From assembly GCF_040892615.1 (NCBI RefSeq), contig NZ_JBFRYC010000008.1:1-64000 (forward strand): 64,000 nt of DNA, in the 5' to 3' direction. The DNA comes from Thioclava arctica (GTDB lineage Bacteria; Pseudomonadota; Alphaproteobacteria; Rhodobacterales; Rhodobacteraceae). Shown here piece by piece: positions 42,974 to 51,468 of this stretch. The notes below the pieces were generated by a model that was not told the origin of the DNA, searched no databases, and worked only from the letters and a program-made list of their open reading frames with translations. Each line of letters opens with the position of its first letter. Position 1 is the stretch's first letter. The translations under genes and the position numbers were made by a program.

Positions 42974-43993
42974 ATGTCTGTTGTCACAGAACCCAAACTG
43001 ATTTCCGGAAATTCGAACCGCCCGCTGGCGCAATCCATAGCGCGGCGGATGTCGATGCATCGGGGCATGTCGGTGGGGTTGGTCGATACCCGGGTTGAGC
43101 GCTTCAACGATGGCGAGATTTTCGTCGAAGTGTATGAGAACGTGCGCGGCGAGGATATGTTCATCATCCAGTCGACCTCGAACCCGGCCAATGACAACCT
43201 GATGGAATTGCTGATCATGTCGGATGCGCTGCGTCGGTCCTCGGCCGATCGCATCACCGCCGTAATCCCTTATTTCGGCTATGCCCGTCAGGATCGCCGC
43301 ACCAAGGCGCGCACGCCGATCTCGGCCAAGCTGGTGGCGAACCTGCTGACCGAATCCGGCATCGACCGCATCCTGACGCTGGATCTGCACGCGGCGCAAA
43401 TTCAGGGCTTCTTCGATATTCCGGTGGACAACCTGTATGCCAGCCCGGTCTTCGCGCTGGATATCCTGCATCACTTCAAGGGCAAGATGGATGACGTGAT
43501 GGTCGTCTCGCCCGACGTGGGCGGCGTGGCGCGGGCCCGCGAGCTGGCCAAGCGGATCGAGGCACCGCTGTCGATCGTGGATAAGCGGCGCGAGAAGGCG
43601 GGCGAGATCGCGGGGATGACGGTGATCGGTGATGTCTCGGGTAAGAAATGTATCATCGTGGACGATATTTGTGACACTGCAGGCACTTTGTGCAAGGCCG
43701 CCGAAGTGCTGATGGAGGCGGGCGCCACCGAGGTCCACGCCTATATCACCCATGGCGTGCTGTCGGGCCCGGCGGTTGAACGGGTCAGCAAATCGGTGAT
43801 GAAGTCGCTGGTGATCACGGATTCCATTGAGCCGAGCGAGGCCGTCAAAGCCTGCCCCAATATCCGCATCGTGCCCACCGCGCCGATGTTTGCCCAAGCG
43901 ATCTTGAACACTTGGTCGGGCACGTCCGTCTCGTCACTGTTTGAGACCGAAACCCTGACGCCCATTTATGAGGGCATGTATACCCGCGACTGA
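42974..43993 (+). CDS. prs: Ribose-phosphate pyrophosphokinase
   Basis: Makes PRPP from ribose 5-phosphate and ATP, feeding purF, pyrE and his genes found elsewhere in this window. The protein has 339 residues. Motifs: FNDGEIFVEVYENVRGEDMF, FGYARQDRR (ATP loop), LTLDLHAAQIQGFF with DNLYASPVF, and the PRPP-binding CIIVDDICDTAGTL. The ATG at 42974 gives a 20-25-residue N-terminal extension relative to E. coli Prs, normal in this order. A strong terminator follows. Confidence 0.97.
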   Translation: MSVVTEPKLISGNSNRPLAQSIARRMSMHRGMSVGLVDTRVERFNDGEIFVEVYENVRGEDMFIIQSTSNPANDNLMELLIMSDALRRSSADRITAVIPYFGYARQDRRTKARTPISAKLVANLLTESGIDRILTLDLHAAQIQGFFDIPVDNLYASPVFALDILHHFKGKMDDVMVVSPDVGGVARARELAKRIEAPLSIVDKRREKAGEIAGMTVIGDVSGKKCIIVDDICDTAGTLCKAAEVLMEAGATEVHAYITHGVLSGPAVERVSKSVMKSLVITDSIEPSEAVKACPNIRIVPTAPMFAQAILNTWSGTSVSSLFETETLTPIYEGMYTRD

Positions 43994-44049
43994 GTGTTCG
44001 CAGGGTAATGTGCGCACCCCTCTGGGGGGCACGCCGTTCTGAAATGACG

Positions 44050-44082
44050 AAAGCCCGGATCTTGGTGATCCGGGCTTTGTTT
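44050..44082. terminator. Bidirectional intrinsic terminator after prs
   Basis: Perfect 12-bp stem AAAGCCCGGATC (44050-44061) with GATCCGGGCTTT (44067-44078) and a TTGGT loop, followed by GTTTATT. It also serves the convergent Lys-rich small gene. Confidence 0.94.
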
Positions 44083-44125
44083 ATTGCTATGGCGCGACCG
44101 GGGCCGCAGCCAGAGCGCGAAAGGC

Positions 44126-44245
44126 TCAGGCAGCTTTCTTCAGCGCTTTCTTGGCCGATTTCAGCTTTTTCTCCTGACGCTCAACTTTCGTTTTGCGCAG
44201 TTTCACTTCTTTCTTGAGGTCTTTGATCTTTGCTTTCTTCGCCAT
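44126..44245 (-). CDS. Lys-rich small protein (39 aa)
   Basis: The minus strand from ATG 44245 encodes MAKKAKIKDLKKEVKLRKTK and then more Lys/Glu-rich helix, ending KKAA. It is a single charged helix or coiled coil with about 40% lysine. A GGAGCC motif precedes the start. It is 13 bp downstream of the small ribbon-helix-helix-like gene and ends before a strong terminator, so the two form one short operon. Function unknown; such a basic peptide could bind nucleic acid. Confidence 0.65.
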   Translation of the reverse strand: MAKKAKIKDLKKEVKLRKTKVERQEKKLKSAKKALKKAA

Positions 44246-44258
44246 GATCAGGCTCCTT

Positions 44259-44444
44259 TCAGCTATCAGATGTGTCTGTCTCATGTTCATTCAGAAAACG
44301 GCGGATGTAGCGGCGTAACTCGCGCGCAGCGCTTGTGTCGAGCGTGTCACATAACGCCACAAAGGCATCGCGTTCGTGCGTCGCGATCCGGATGACCAAT
44401 TGCCCATCCTTGCGCGATTTCTTTGCTTTGTCCTTTTTGTCCAC
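44259..44444 (-). CDS. Small ribbon-helix-helix-like protein (61 aa)
   Basis: A 61-residue protein. After a Lys-rich N-terminus (MDKKDKAKKSRKDG), the segment GQLVIRIATHERDAFVALCD is a beta strand and first helix, and TSAARELRRYIRRFLNEHET is the second helix, matching the MetJ/Arc/CopG pattern. It starts with GTG at 44444, with AAGGGAA upstream. A 22-bp near-perfect palindrome lies 46-67 bp upstream, suggesting autoregulation. Assignment from pattern only. Confidence 0.65.
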   Translation of the reverse strand: MDKKDKAKKSRKDGQLVIRIATHERDAFVALCDTLDTSAARELRRYIRRFLNEHETDTSDS

Positions 44445-44489
44445 CGGGCCGTTCCCTTCTTGAATAGGAGCAAGCTAACAGAAATTGTT

Positions 44490-44511
44490 ATGCAATGTAT
44501 ATACGTTGCAT
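44490..44511 (-). promoter_or_regulatory. 22-bp near-perfect palindrome, candidate operator
   Basis: ATGCAA and TTGCAT flank GTATATAC symmetrically; only one base pair in each half breaks the symmetry (T at 44496 against G at 44505). It lies just upstream of the small ribbon-helix-helix-like gene, in the promoter area, and contains a TATA core usable as a -10 region. Confidence 0.6.
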
Positions 44512-44834
44512 CTACATTTTGTGCCGCGCGCGAACGCGCAGCCGTTGCAGGCTTAGCTGTGTTTGACCTTGCTCGTCTTGTGTCCCTTACCTTTCTTGTC
44601 ACGATTGCCCTTGCGGCAAATTCGGTGCGCCTGGACTTAGTTGACCCGCAGTGACGAGGGGGAAGGACAGCAAAGTCGCATCGCGCTCGCGCGAAGGTGT
44701 TGGTGCGAGAGCGGCCTTGGCGCTGACGTTTCTTTACAGGATTTTTCCGGCGCGCTAACCCGAATAGGCGGATTTCGCCGGTTCACACCATGGCCGAGTT
44801 GGCGCCGGATCAAACAATTTGTGAGATATAAATC
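44512..44834. other. Intergenic stretch containing a short DMT-transporter-like relic
   Basis: About 320 bp without an intact gene. Positions 44580-44654 (plus) encode LTFLVTIALAANSVRL followed by a stop, which matches the start of the EamA gene at 45307 (LTALVMIAFAANSVLN) at 11 of 16 residues. The rest shows nothing recognisable. Confidence 0.4.
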
Positions 44835-45275
44835 ATGTATTTGGGAAGATTACTGATCGCTGCGACTTTGATGATGGGCGCTACGGCCGCACAAGCTGAC
44901 GCGACCCTTTACAAATGCAAGTTGACCAACCGCTATAGCCGGAGCTTCATGTCGAAGACTTTGGAGATCGCCTATAATGCCCAGACGGGCGAGGCGAAGG
45001 CGGTCGACGGGCTGATCTGGCAGACCTATGGCAAAGGCATCCCCGTCAAGCTCGTGGTTGACAATCCCGCGCGCATCACCTTCCGTTGGGAGGTAAAGAA
45101 CGTAAAAGGGCGTTCGCGCGGCGTGGCAAATACGATCCCCGGCGTAAGCGAGTCGGTTACGCTGCTCAAGGATACGATTGACGTGCAGGTCCAACAGATG
45201 CCGCTCGGCTACGACAACAGCTTCAGGGGATCGGGGCATTGCACCGCCCAGCCCTACATTGCGCGGCGCAAATAG
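44835..45275 (+). CDS. Exported hypothetical protein (146 aa)
   Basis: A 146-residue protein with a signal peptide (MYLGRLLIAATLMMGATAAQA, cleavage after about residue 21). The mature part has two cysteines (in LYKCKLTNRYSR and GSGHCTAQPY) that could form a disulfide, and is basic and beta-rich. I do not recognise the family. The lone promoter region before it is rather AT-rich. It lies 31 bp before an EamA gene on the same strand. Confidence 0.7.
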   Translation: MYLGRLLIAATLMMGATAAQADATLYKCKLTNRYSRSFMSKTLEIAYNAQTGEAKAVDGLIWQTYGKGIPVKLVVDNPARITFRWEVKNVKGRSRGVANTIPGVSESVTLLKDTIDVQVQQMPLGYDNSFRGSGHCTAQPYIARRK

Positions 45276-45306
45276 GGCCTCACCTAGTCGCGATACAAGG
45301 AGCCTT

Positions 45307-46167
45307 ATGCGCCTTTTCGCCCTCACCGCCCTTGTGATGATCGCTTTTGCGGCCAATTCGGTGCTCAACCGGATGGCGGTGCATGGGGCAGAGTGGGGGC
45401 CTGCGTTCACCGCTGTCGTGCGGTTGGGATCGGGGGCGTTGGTGTTGCTGGTGATGGCGTTGGGCGCGAAGGGCTGGCGCGGGATGCGTATCCGCCCAGC
45501 AGCCTTGGGCGCGGGTGTGGCCACGCTGTTTCTCTATATCTACGGATTCTCCATCGCGAGCGGGCTGATTGATGCCGGTGTCGGGGCGCTAACGCTGTTT
45601 GGCATGGTGCAGATCACGATGTTTGCGGGGGCCTTGGTGCAGCGCGAGCCGATCTCGCTTTGGCGTTGGATTGGCGCGGGGCTGGCCTTTGGCGGGTTGG
45701 CGGTGCTGCTGGTTCCCAGCGCGGGCGGGCAGCATCTTGATCCGCTGGGCTTCGGACTGATGGCGCTGGCGGGGGTCGGTTGGGGGCTGTATTCGCTGAA
45801 CGGGCGGCGCGCGGGCGATCCGCTGGTGGCGAGTGCGTTGAACTTTGCGCTGGCGGTGCCGCTGGCGCTGATCTGGCTGGGGCTGGCGCGCGATTGGGGG
45901 CAGGGCGCAAGCTGGGGCTGGGCACCCGCGCTGACCACGGGGGCGATCACCTCGGGGCTGGGCTATGCGCTGTGGTATCGCGTGCTGCCGCAAATACCCT
46001 CCAGCCTTGCTGCGATCGCACAGCTTTCCGTGCCCATCCTCGCAGCCCTTGGCGGGGCGGTCTTGCTGGCCGAGACCCCCTCGCTGCGCTTCTGGATCGC
46101 GGCGGCGCTGGTGTTGGGCGGGATCGCGCTGTCGCTGCGCCAAGGAAATAGGTCAAAACCGCGTTGA
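45307..46167 (+). CDS. EamA/DMT-superfamily transporter
   Basis: A 286-residue inner-membrane protein with ten helices in two EamA repeats. It starts MRLFALTALVMIAFAANSVL, typical of the family. The second half includes LGFGLMALAGVGWGLYSLNG and YALWYRVLPQIPSSLAAIAQ. The ATG at 45307 follows AAGGAGCC; the longer frame from 45178 overlaps the upstream gene. Substrate unknown. A short relic resembling its own 5' end lies 0.7 kb upstream. Confidence 0.87.
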   Translation: MRLFALTALVMIAFAANSVLNRMAVHGAEWGPAFTAVVRLGSGALVLLVMALGAKGWRGMRIRPAALGAGVATLFLYIYGFSIASGLIDAGVGALTLFGMVQITMFAGALVQREPISLWRWIGAGLAFGGLAVLLVPSAGGQHLDPLGFGLMALAGVGWGLYSLNGRRAGDPLVASALNFALAVPLALIWLGLARDWGQGASWGWAPALTTGAITSGLGYALWYRVLPQIPSSLAAIAQLSVPILAALGGAVLLAETPSLRFWIAAALVLGGIALSLRQGNRSKPR

Positions 46168-46328
46168 CACCTCTCGGGGGGGCTCCTATAAGCCCGCCAT
46201 CCCGGTAGCCAACGCTGCCGGGTCATTCATTGGTGTTGGTGGACCTCGCAAGAGGAAACCTGTCGCCGGTCGCCGAGAGGCCCCGGAGGAGGACAACGCC
46301 CTTCGAAACGCTAAGAAGGAGTCCAGCC

Positions 46329-46949
46329 GTGACCAAACGCACGTCTGCCAAGTATAAAATCGACCGCCGTATGGGCGAAAACATCTGGGGCCGTGCTAAG
46401 TCGCCGGTCAACCGCCGCGAATACGGCCCGGGCCAGCACGGCCAGCGCCGCAAGGGCAAACTGTCCGATTTCGGCACCCAGCTGCGCGCCAAGCAAAAGC
46501 TCAAGGGCTATTACGGCGATCTGACCGAGAAACAATTCCGCCGCATCTATGCCGAAGCCGAGCGTGTGCGCGGCGACACCGGTGAGAACCTGGTAGGTCT
46601 GCTCGAGCGTCGCCTCGACGCGCTGGTTTACCGTGCGAAATTCGTGCCGACCGTCTTTGCGGCACGTCAGTTCGTGAACCACGGCCACGTCATGGTGAAC
46701 GGCAAGAAAGTGAACATCCCCTCCTACCGTGTGAAAGAGGGCGACGTGATCGAAGTGCGCGAGAAATCCAAGCAAATGGCGCTGGTTCTCGAAGCCGTGC
46801 AATCGCCCGAGCGCGACGTGCCCGATTACCTCGACGTTGATCACAACAAGATGGTTGCGACCTTCGTGCGCACGCCCAAGCTGGGTGACGTGCCCTACGC
46901 GGTTCAGATGGAACCCAACCTCGTTGTCGAATTCTACGCGAAGAACTGA
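46329..46949 (+). CDS. rpsD: 30S ribosomal protein S4
   Basis: A 206-residue primary 16S rRNA-binding protein. It starts with GTG at 46329 (GAAGGAG upstream), reading TKRTSAKYKIDRRMGENIWG. The S4 domain (about 95-160) has LERRLDALVYRAKFVPTVFA and RQFVNHGHVMVNGKKVNIPS. The N-terminal Cys zinc knuckle of some S4 proteins is absent, as in most alphaproteobacteria. It stands as a single gene with its own terminator. Confidence 0.98.
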   Translation: MTKRTSAKYKIDRRMGENIWGRAKSPVNRREYGPGQHGQRRKGKLSDFGTQLRAKQKLKGYYGDLTEKQFRRIYAEAERVRGDTGENLVGLLERRLDALVYRAKFVPTVFAARQFVNHGHVMVNGKKVNIPSYRVKEGDVIEVREKSKQMALVLEAVQSPERDVPDYLDVDHNKMVATFVRTPKLGDVPYAVQMEPNLVVEFYAKN

Positions 46950-46976
46950 TTTTCCAGTCTTCGCCGGTTTTTTGCG

Positions 46977-47005
46977 AAAGGTCGCGCCCTCGGGTGCGGC
47001 CTTTT
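46977..47005 (+). terminator. Intrinsic terminator of rpsD
   Basis: AAAGGTCGC (46977-46985) pairs with GCGGCCTTT (46996-47004, one G-T pair), with a GCCCTCGGGT loop that itself can fold, and the run continues TTTTT. Confidence 0.85.
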
Positions 47006-47132
47006 TCGTTTATCGGGCCACAGCGTTGCGCTGGGGCCGCGCAATTCGCGCTTGGTGCCGTTTCAGTGATCTTGTGACTAGCCGCGCGCGCCGCGCGCCG
47101 TTAGATATCAGGAGAATTTCGAGGAACAGGTC

Positions 47133-48233
47133 ATGACGAGTCACATCCGCCCGCAACCCGGCATCATGGAAATCGAGCTGTATCAGGGCGGGGCGGCCCA
47201 TGTCGCAGGGCGCACCGATGCCATCAAGCTCAGCTCGAACGAGAACCCCTTTGGCCCCTCTGACAAGGCCAAGGACGCGTTTGCCAAATGCGCCCACACG
47301 CTGCACCGCTACCCTTCGACCGATCACGTGCGGCTGCGCAGCGCCATTGGCGATGTCCATCGGCTGGATCCCGACCGCATTATTTGCGGTGTGGGCAGCG
47401 ATGAGATCATCCACATGCTGTGCCAGTCCTTCGTGGGGCCGCGCGATGAGGTGATTTTCACCGAGCACGGGTTCTTGATGTATCGCATCGCCACGCAAGC
47501 GGCGGGCGGCACCCCCGTGCAGGTGGCCGAGCGCGAGCGCACCACCGATGTCGATGTGATCCTGTCGGCTTGCACCAAGAAGACCAAGCTGGTGTTCCTC
47601 GCCAATCCCAACAACCCGACGGGCACGATGATTGGTCTGGCCGAGTTGGAACGTCTTGCCAATGGTCTGCCCAAAGGGGCGCTGCTGGTGATCGACGGGG
47701 CTTACGCCGAATATGTCGAGGGCTATGACGGCGGGGCAGAGCTGGCCACGCGCCTGCCCAACGTCTTCATGACGCGCACGTTTTCCAAGATCTATGGTCT
47801 GGGCGGGTTGCGCGTGGGCTGGGGCTATGGCCCGCGTGAGATCATCGATATTCTCAACCGCATTCGCGGTCCGTTCAACCTTGCCACCGCGCAGCTCGAG
47901 ACCGCCGAGGCCGCCGTTCGCGATCAGGATTGGGTCAATAAATGCCGCGATGACAACACCCGTCTGCGCGCTTGGCTTGCCGAGGCGCTCGCGGAAAAGG
48001 GCGTGCCATCAGACACTTCCACGGCGAACTTCATCCTCGCGCGCTTTGCCTCTACGCAAGAGGCTGAAGCCTGCGATGACTGGCTGAAATCCGAAGGCGT
48101 GATCGTGCGCCGCGTGGCGGGCTACAATCTGCCCAATTGCCTGCGCATCACTGTGGGCGATGAGCCCTCCTGCCGCCGTGTCGCGCATCTGATCGGCGTG
48201 TTCAAGGCTGGCGGCGCGAGCCAAACCGCATGA
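47133..48233 (+). CDS. hisC: Histidinol-phosphate aminotransferase
   Basis: A 366-residue PLP enzyme of histidine synthesis, which also serves aromatic amino acid transamination in this group. Motifs: LSSNENPFGPSDKAKDAF at the N-terminus, VGSDEIIHMLCQ, FLANPNNPTGTMIG, DGAYAEYV (PLP Asp/Tyr) and the Schiff-base lysine in TRTFSKIYGLGGLRVGWGYG. It overlaps the next gene, a prephenate/arogenate dehydrogenase, by ATGA, so the pair is probably used for tyrosine/phenylalanine synthesis. Confidence 0.95.
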   Translation: MTSHIRPQPGIMEIELYQGGAAHVAGRTDAIKLSSNENPFGPSDKAKDAFAKCAHTLHRYPSTDHVRLRSAIGDVHRLDPDRIICGVGSDEIIHMLCQSFVGPRDEVIFTEHGFLMYRIATQAAGGTPVQVAERERTTDVDVILSACTKKTKLVFLANPNNPTGTMIGLAELERLANGLPKGALLVIDGAYAEYVEGYDGGAELATRLPNVFMTRTFSKIYGLGGLRVGWGYGPREIIDILNRIRGPFNLATAQLETAEAAVRDQDWVNKCRDDNTRLRAWLAEALAEKGVPSDTSTANFILARFASTQEAEACDDWLKSEGVIVRRVAGYNLPNCLRITVGDEPSCRRVAHLIGVFKAGGASQTA

Positions 48234-49153
48234 GCGTGATCTATCAGAAAGTCGCGCTGATCGGGCTGGGGTTGATCGCTTCGTCGATGGCGCGTGCGCT
48301 GCGCGAGGGCGGGCTTGCGGGCAGCATCTCGGGGCATGCGCGCTCGGCTGAAACGCGCGAGACCGCGCTGGACATCGGCCTTGTCGATAGCGTGCATGAC
48401 ACCGCAGCCGCGGCCGTGGATGGGGCCGATCTGGTGGTTTTGTGCGTGCCTGTTGGCGTGATGGGCGCGATTGCCGAGGAAATCGCCCCCCATCTGGCCC
48501 CGGGCGCGACGCTCACGGATGTCGGCTCGGTCAAGCGCGCGGTGATCGATGCGGTCGGCCCGCATGTCCCGCAGGGCGTGCATTTCATTCCTGGTCACCC
48601 GCTGGCGGGCACCGAGCAATCGGGGCCGCGCGCAGGCTTTGCGACGTTGTTCACCAATCGCTGGTGGCTGTTCACGCCGCTTGAAGGCACGGACCCCGAG
48701 GCACTTGCCCGGCTCAAATCGCTGGTTGAGGCGATGGGCGCCAATACCGATGAAATGGCCCCCGATCATCATGATCTGGTGTTGTCCGTGGTGTCGCACA
48801 CGCCCCACCTGATTGCCTATACGATGGTCGGTGTGGCAGATCACCTTCGCCGCGTAACCCACGAAGAAGTCATCAAATACTCCGCCTCTGGCTTTCGCGA
48901 TTTCACCCGTATCGCGGCCTCGGATCCGGTGATGTGGCGCGATGTGTTCCTGACCAACAAAGAGGCCACGCTGGATGTGCTGGGCCGCTTTACCGAGGAA
49001 CTTTTCATGCTGCAGCGCGCGATCCGGATGGGGGATGGCGACATGCTGCATGACTATTTCACCCGCACCCGCGCGATCCGGCGCGGCATCATCGAGGCGG
49101 GGCAGGATACCGATGCACCTGATTTCGGGCGTGCTCCGAAGAAAGACGGATGA
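48230..49153 (+). CDS. tyrC: Prephenate/arogenate dehydrogenase (cyclohexadienyl dehydrogenase)
   Basis: A 307-residue NAD(P)-dependent dehydrogenase for tyrosine synthesis. The N-terminal Rossmann motif is VALIGLGLIASSMARALRE. Substrate-site blocks are TDVGSVKRAVIDAVG, HFIPGHPLAGTEQSGPRAGF and the conserved His of DHHDLVLSVVSHTPHLIAYT. The mono-functional TyrA type is normal for alphaproteobacteria. It is translated with hisC upstream and the extensin-like gene downstream (both ATGA overlaps). Symbol tyrC versus tyrA is a naming choice. Confidence 0.92.
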   Translation: MSVIYQKVALIGLGLIASSMARALREGGLAGSISGHARSAETRETALDIGLVDSVHDTAAAAVDGADLVVLCVPVGVMGAIAEEIAPHLAPGATLTDVGSVKRAVIDAVGPHVPQGVHFIPGHPLAGTEQSGPRAGFATLFTNRWWLFTPLEGTDPEALARLKSLVEAMGANTDEMAPDHHDLVLSVVSHTPHLIAYTMVGVADHLRRVTHEEVIKYSASGFRDFTRIAASDPVMWRDVFLTNKEATLDVLGRFTEELFMLQRAIRMGDGDMLHDYFTRTRAIRRGIIEAGQDTDAPDFGRAPKKDG

Positions 49154-49752
49154 CGCGCGGGGCGATCATCGCAGTTGCGGCGCTTGCACTGGTGTCTTGC
49201 GGTAGGGCCGAGCGCGAACCGGCGGGTTATTCGTCTTCGGGTGCGTTATGCGGCATTGCCGGGCTGGAGGGCGCGCGCATTGCCCCGATCGACGGGCCCG
49301 GAGCCTGCGGTATCGTCGATCCGGTGCAGATCACGGCGGTGTCCGGCATTGCGCTATCCTCCCCCGCGCGGGTCAATTGCACTGCGGCGGCGGCCTTCAA
49401 GCGTTGGGTGGATCGCGGGATCAAACCGGCCGTGGGCAAGCGCGGCGGGGGCATTGCGACGCTCAATATCGCGGCCTCGTATTCCTGCCGGACGCGCAAT
49501 TCGCGCAAAGGGGCCAAGCTGAGCGAGCATTCCAAGGGCAACGCGATTGACGTGTCTGGCGTGGTGCTGCGGGATGGCACGCGGCTGACTGTGCAAGATG
49601 ATTGGCACGGCAAGCGGCGCATCATTCGCAAGATGCACAAATCGGCCTGCGGGACATTTGGCACCGTGCTGGGGCCGAAATCGGACAGCTTCCATCAGGA
49701 TCATCTGCATGTCGATGTGGCCAGCTATCGCAGCGGAGCTTATTGCCGCTAG
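49150..49752 (+). CDS. Extensin-like family protein, probable lipoprotein
   Basis: A 200-residue protein. The N-terminus (MTRGAIIAVAALALVSCGRA) has a lipobox-like LVSC, so it is likely a lipoprotein. The extensin-like C-terminal domain (about 65-200) has the metal-site pattern KLSEHSKGNAIDVSG and HQDHLHVDV, shared with LAS/M15-type peptidases acting on peptidoglycan. Cysteines at about 96 and 157 may pair. It is the third gene in the hisC operon and its end nearly touches the convergent DUF2125 gene. Confidence 0.85.
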   Translation: MTRGAIIAVAALALVSCGRAEREPAGYSSSGALCGIAGLEGARIAPIDGPGACGIVDPVQITAVSGIALSSPARVNCTAAAAFKRWVDRGIKPAVGKRGGGIATLNIAASYSCRTRNSRKGAKLSEHSKGNAIDVSGVVLRDGTRLTVQDDWHGKRRIIRKMHKSACGTFGTVLGPKSDSFHQDHLHVDVASYRSGAYCR

Positions 49753-49753
49753 A

Positions 49754-50809
49754 TCAGCCCTGCTGCTGCGGAAATTGCGGCGCAGCACCCAGCGGGATCG
49801 GCCCGAGGCTCATCTGTCCATTCTGGAAAATGAGCGGCACTTCCAGCGCATCTTGGGGGTCTTTCGCCGCCAGCATTGTTGCCACACCGGTGATCACGTT
49901 GACCTCGTCTTTCCCAATCAACCCAACCCCTTGCGCGATGGAAATCCATTTGCGCCACGTGGCAGAGCGGATTTGCAGCGTGCCTTCGGGATAGCCGCTG
50001 GCATCAATGCGCAGATTACCCGAGGCCGACAGATCATTGCCGCCCCAGCTTAGCGACAGATCACTTAGCGCCAATGTCATCAGCCCCGGCAAGCCCTGAT
50101 CGGCGGCAGCCCTTGTGATCGGGTCGCGCAGCCCCGCCAGCGCGTCGAAATGGAGACGCGCAATCGTATCCCCAAGCCCCGATTTTGGTGCCAGTTTGTC
50201 GACCAGAGCGGTGGGCAGCATCAGGTTTACCGCCTCGGCCCCCAGCCGATAGGTTGCACCCGGCATCACCAACTGGCCCTTGTCATTAGGGTCGGGCAGC
50301 GCGCCCTGTGCCTTGTCTTCGCGCGAGACTGCCAAGCGTAGCTGATCGGCGCTCAGGCTTGGCGCGCTGCCCATTTGGGGCGTCAGCACCGGGCTTGTGA
50401 TCACCGTGACCGCGTTTTCAAGCGGCAAAGCCGAGGAATAGCCGACCGTCACAGAGCTGCGCATATCAGCAAGGCTGAGCGTGTAAGCCTCAGATCCAAG
50501 GGCGATTTTCTGATCCGAAGGCAGATAGGCGATGATTTTATTGGGGGCATATCCCAGCGCGAAAACCTGCGCATAGGGGGCCGACCAAGTCCAAGCGCCA
50601 TCCGAGCCGAACAATTGGGGCTGCTGGAAGGTCAGATCAAAGCGCGATGGAAAGCCTGCCAAGGACACGCCTTTGGCATCTCCCCAACCCTCTTGCTGGG
50701 CCTGTGCCAGCATATCTTGCGCGCCCGCCTTGATCTTGTGCGCCCCGACAAACCAATAGCCAGCATAGCCAAGCGTCAAAATCACTACCAGCCAGATCAG
50801 CTTGCGCAT
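49754..50809 (-). CDS. DUF2125 family protein
   Basis: A 351-residue protein with an N-terminal membrane helix (MRKLIWLVVILTLGYAGYWF) and a large periplasmic part. DUF2125 blocks are KGVSLAGFPSRFDLTFQQPQ and LFGSDGAWTWSAPYAQVFAL; the rest is beta-rich, similar in feel to AsmA/YdgA-type envelope proteins. Convergent with the extensin-like gene and divergent from chaC. Function unknown. Confidence 0.85.
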   Translation of the reverse strand: MRKLIWLVVILTLGYAGYWFVGAHKIKAGAQDMLAQAQQEGWGDAKGVSLAGFPSRFDLTFQQPQLFGSDGAWTWSAPYAQVFALGYAPNKIIAYLPSDQKIALGSEAYTLSLADMRSSVTVGYSSALPLENAVTVITSPVLTPQMGSAPSLSADQLRLAVSREDKAQGALPDPNDKGQLVMPGATYRLGAEAVNLMLPTALVDKLAPKSGLGDTIARLHFDALAGLRDPITRAAADQGLPGLMTLALSDLSLSWGGNDLSASGNLRIDASGYPEGTLQIRSATWRKWISIAQGVGLIGKDEVNVITGVATMLAAKDPQDALEVPLIFQNGQMSLGPIPLGAAPQFPQQQG

Positions 50810-50860
50810 CGCTCAGTGCCTCTTTGCAATCATCCTCTTCCCCATGTAATGCGCTTGAGG

Positions 50861-51409
50861 ATGAACAACCAGTCCGACTCAAACACGACCTGGATCTTTG
50901 GCTATGGTTCGCTGATCTGGAACCCTGGCTTTGAACCTGCCGAACGCGCGCTGGCCCGCGCTCCGGGTTTTGCGCGTTCTTTCTGTCTGCGCTCGCTTGT
51001 GCATCGCGGCACGCCCGAAGCGCCGGGACTGGTGCTGGCGCTCGATGCGGGGGAGGGCGCGTGTGATGGTGTCGCGTTTGCCGTTCGCGCGGGCGAAGAA
51101 GATAGCGTGCTGGCCTATCTGCGTGCGCGCGAATTGGTCACCTCGGCTTATTTCGAGCAAGCCATCGCGCTGGATCTGGCCGATGGGCGGCGTGTGCGGG
51201 CCGTGACCTATGTAATCGACCGGCACCACGATCAATATTGCGGTGGGCTCAGCCTTGAAGAGCAGGCCCAGATCATTGCGCAATCGACCGGCGGGCGTGG
51301 CCCCAATCGCGACTATTTGTTCAATACTGCGGCACATTTGCACGAATTGGGCATTCCCGACACGATGCTGGATGCACTTGCGGCACGCGTGCGTGAATTG
51401 ACGTGTTAA
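50861..51409 (+). CDS. chaC: ChaC-like gamma-glutamylcyclotransferase
   Basis: Degrades glutathione to 5-oxoproline and Cys-Gly in the cytosol. The protein has about 182 residues. The N-terminal substrate loop is WIFGYGSLIWNPGFEPAERA; the catalytic glutamate lies in VLAYLRARELVTSAYFEQ; VTYVIDRHHDQYCGGLSLEE is typical too. Start choice is weak: the ATG at 50861 has GAGG directly abutting it, and an ATG at 50849 is the alternative. Probably monocistronic. Confidence 0.9.
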   Translation: MNNQSDSNTTWIFGYGSLIWNPGFEPAERALARAPGFARSFCLRSLVHRGTPEAPGLVLALDAGEGACDGVAFAVRAGEEDSVLAYLRARELVTSAYFEQAIALDLADGRRVRAVTYVIDRHHDQYCGGLSLEEQAQIIAQSTGGRGPNRDYLFNTAAHLHELGIPDTMLDALAARVRELTC

Positions 51410-51468
51410 CGCTTGGCGAAGACTGCGCGCATCGCTAGTCTTTGTCCAAACAGGCAAAGGGGCAGGGC

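Noticed and set aside
44512..44834. Additional gene between the small operon and the exported hypothetical
   Set aside because: Open frames are short, lack ribosome sites, and the only recognisable piece is a transporter relic.
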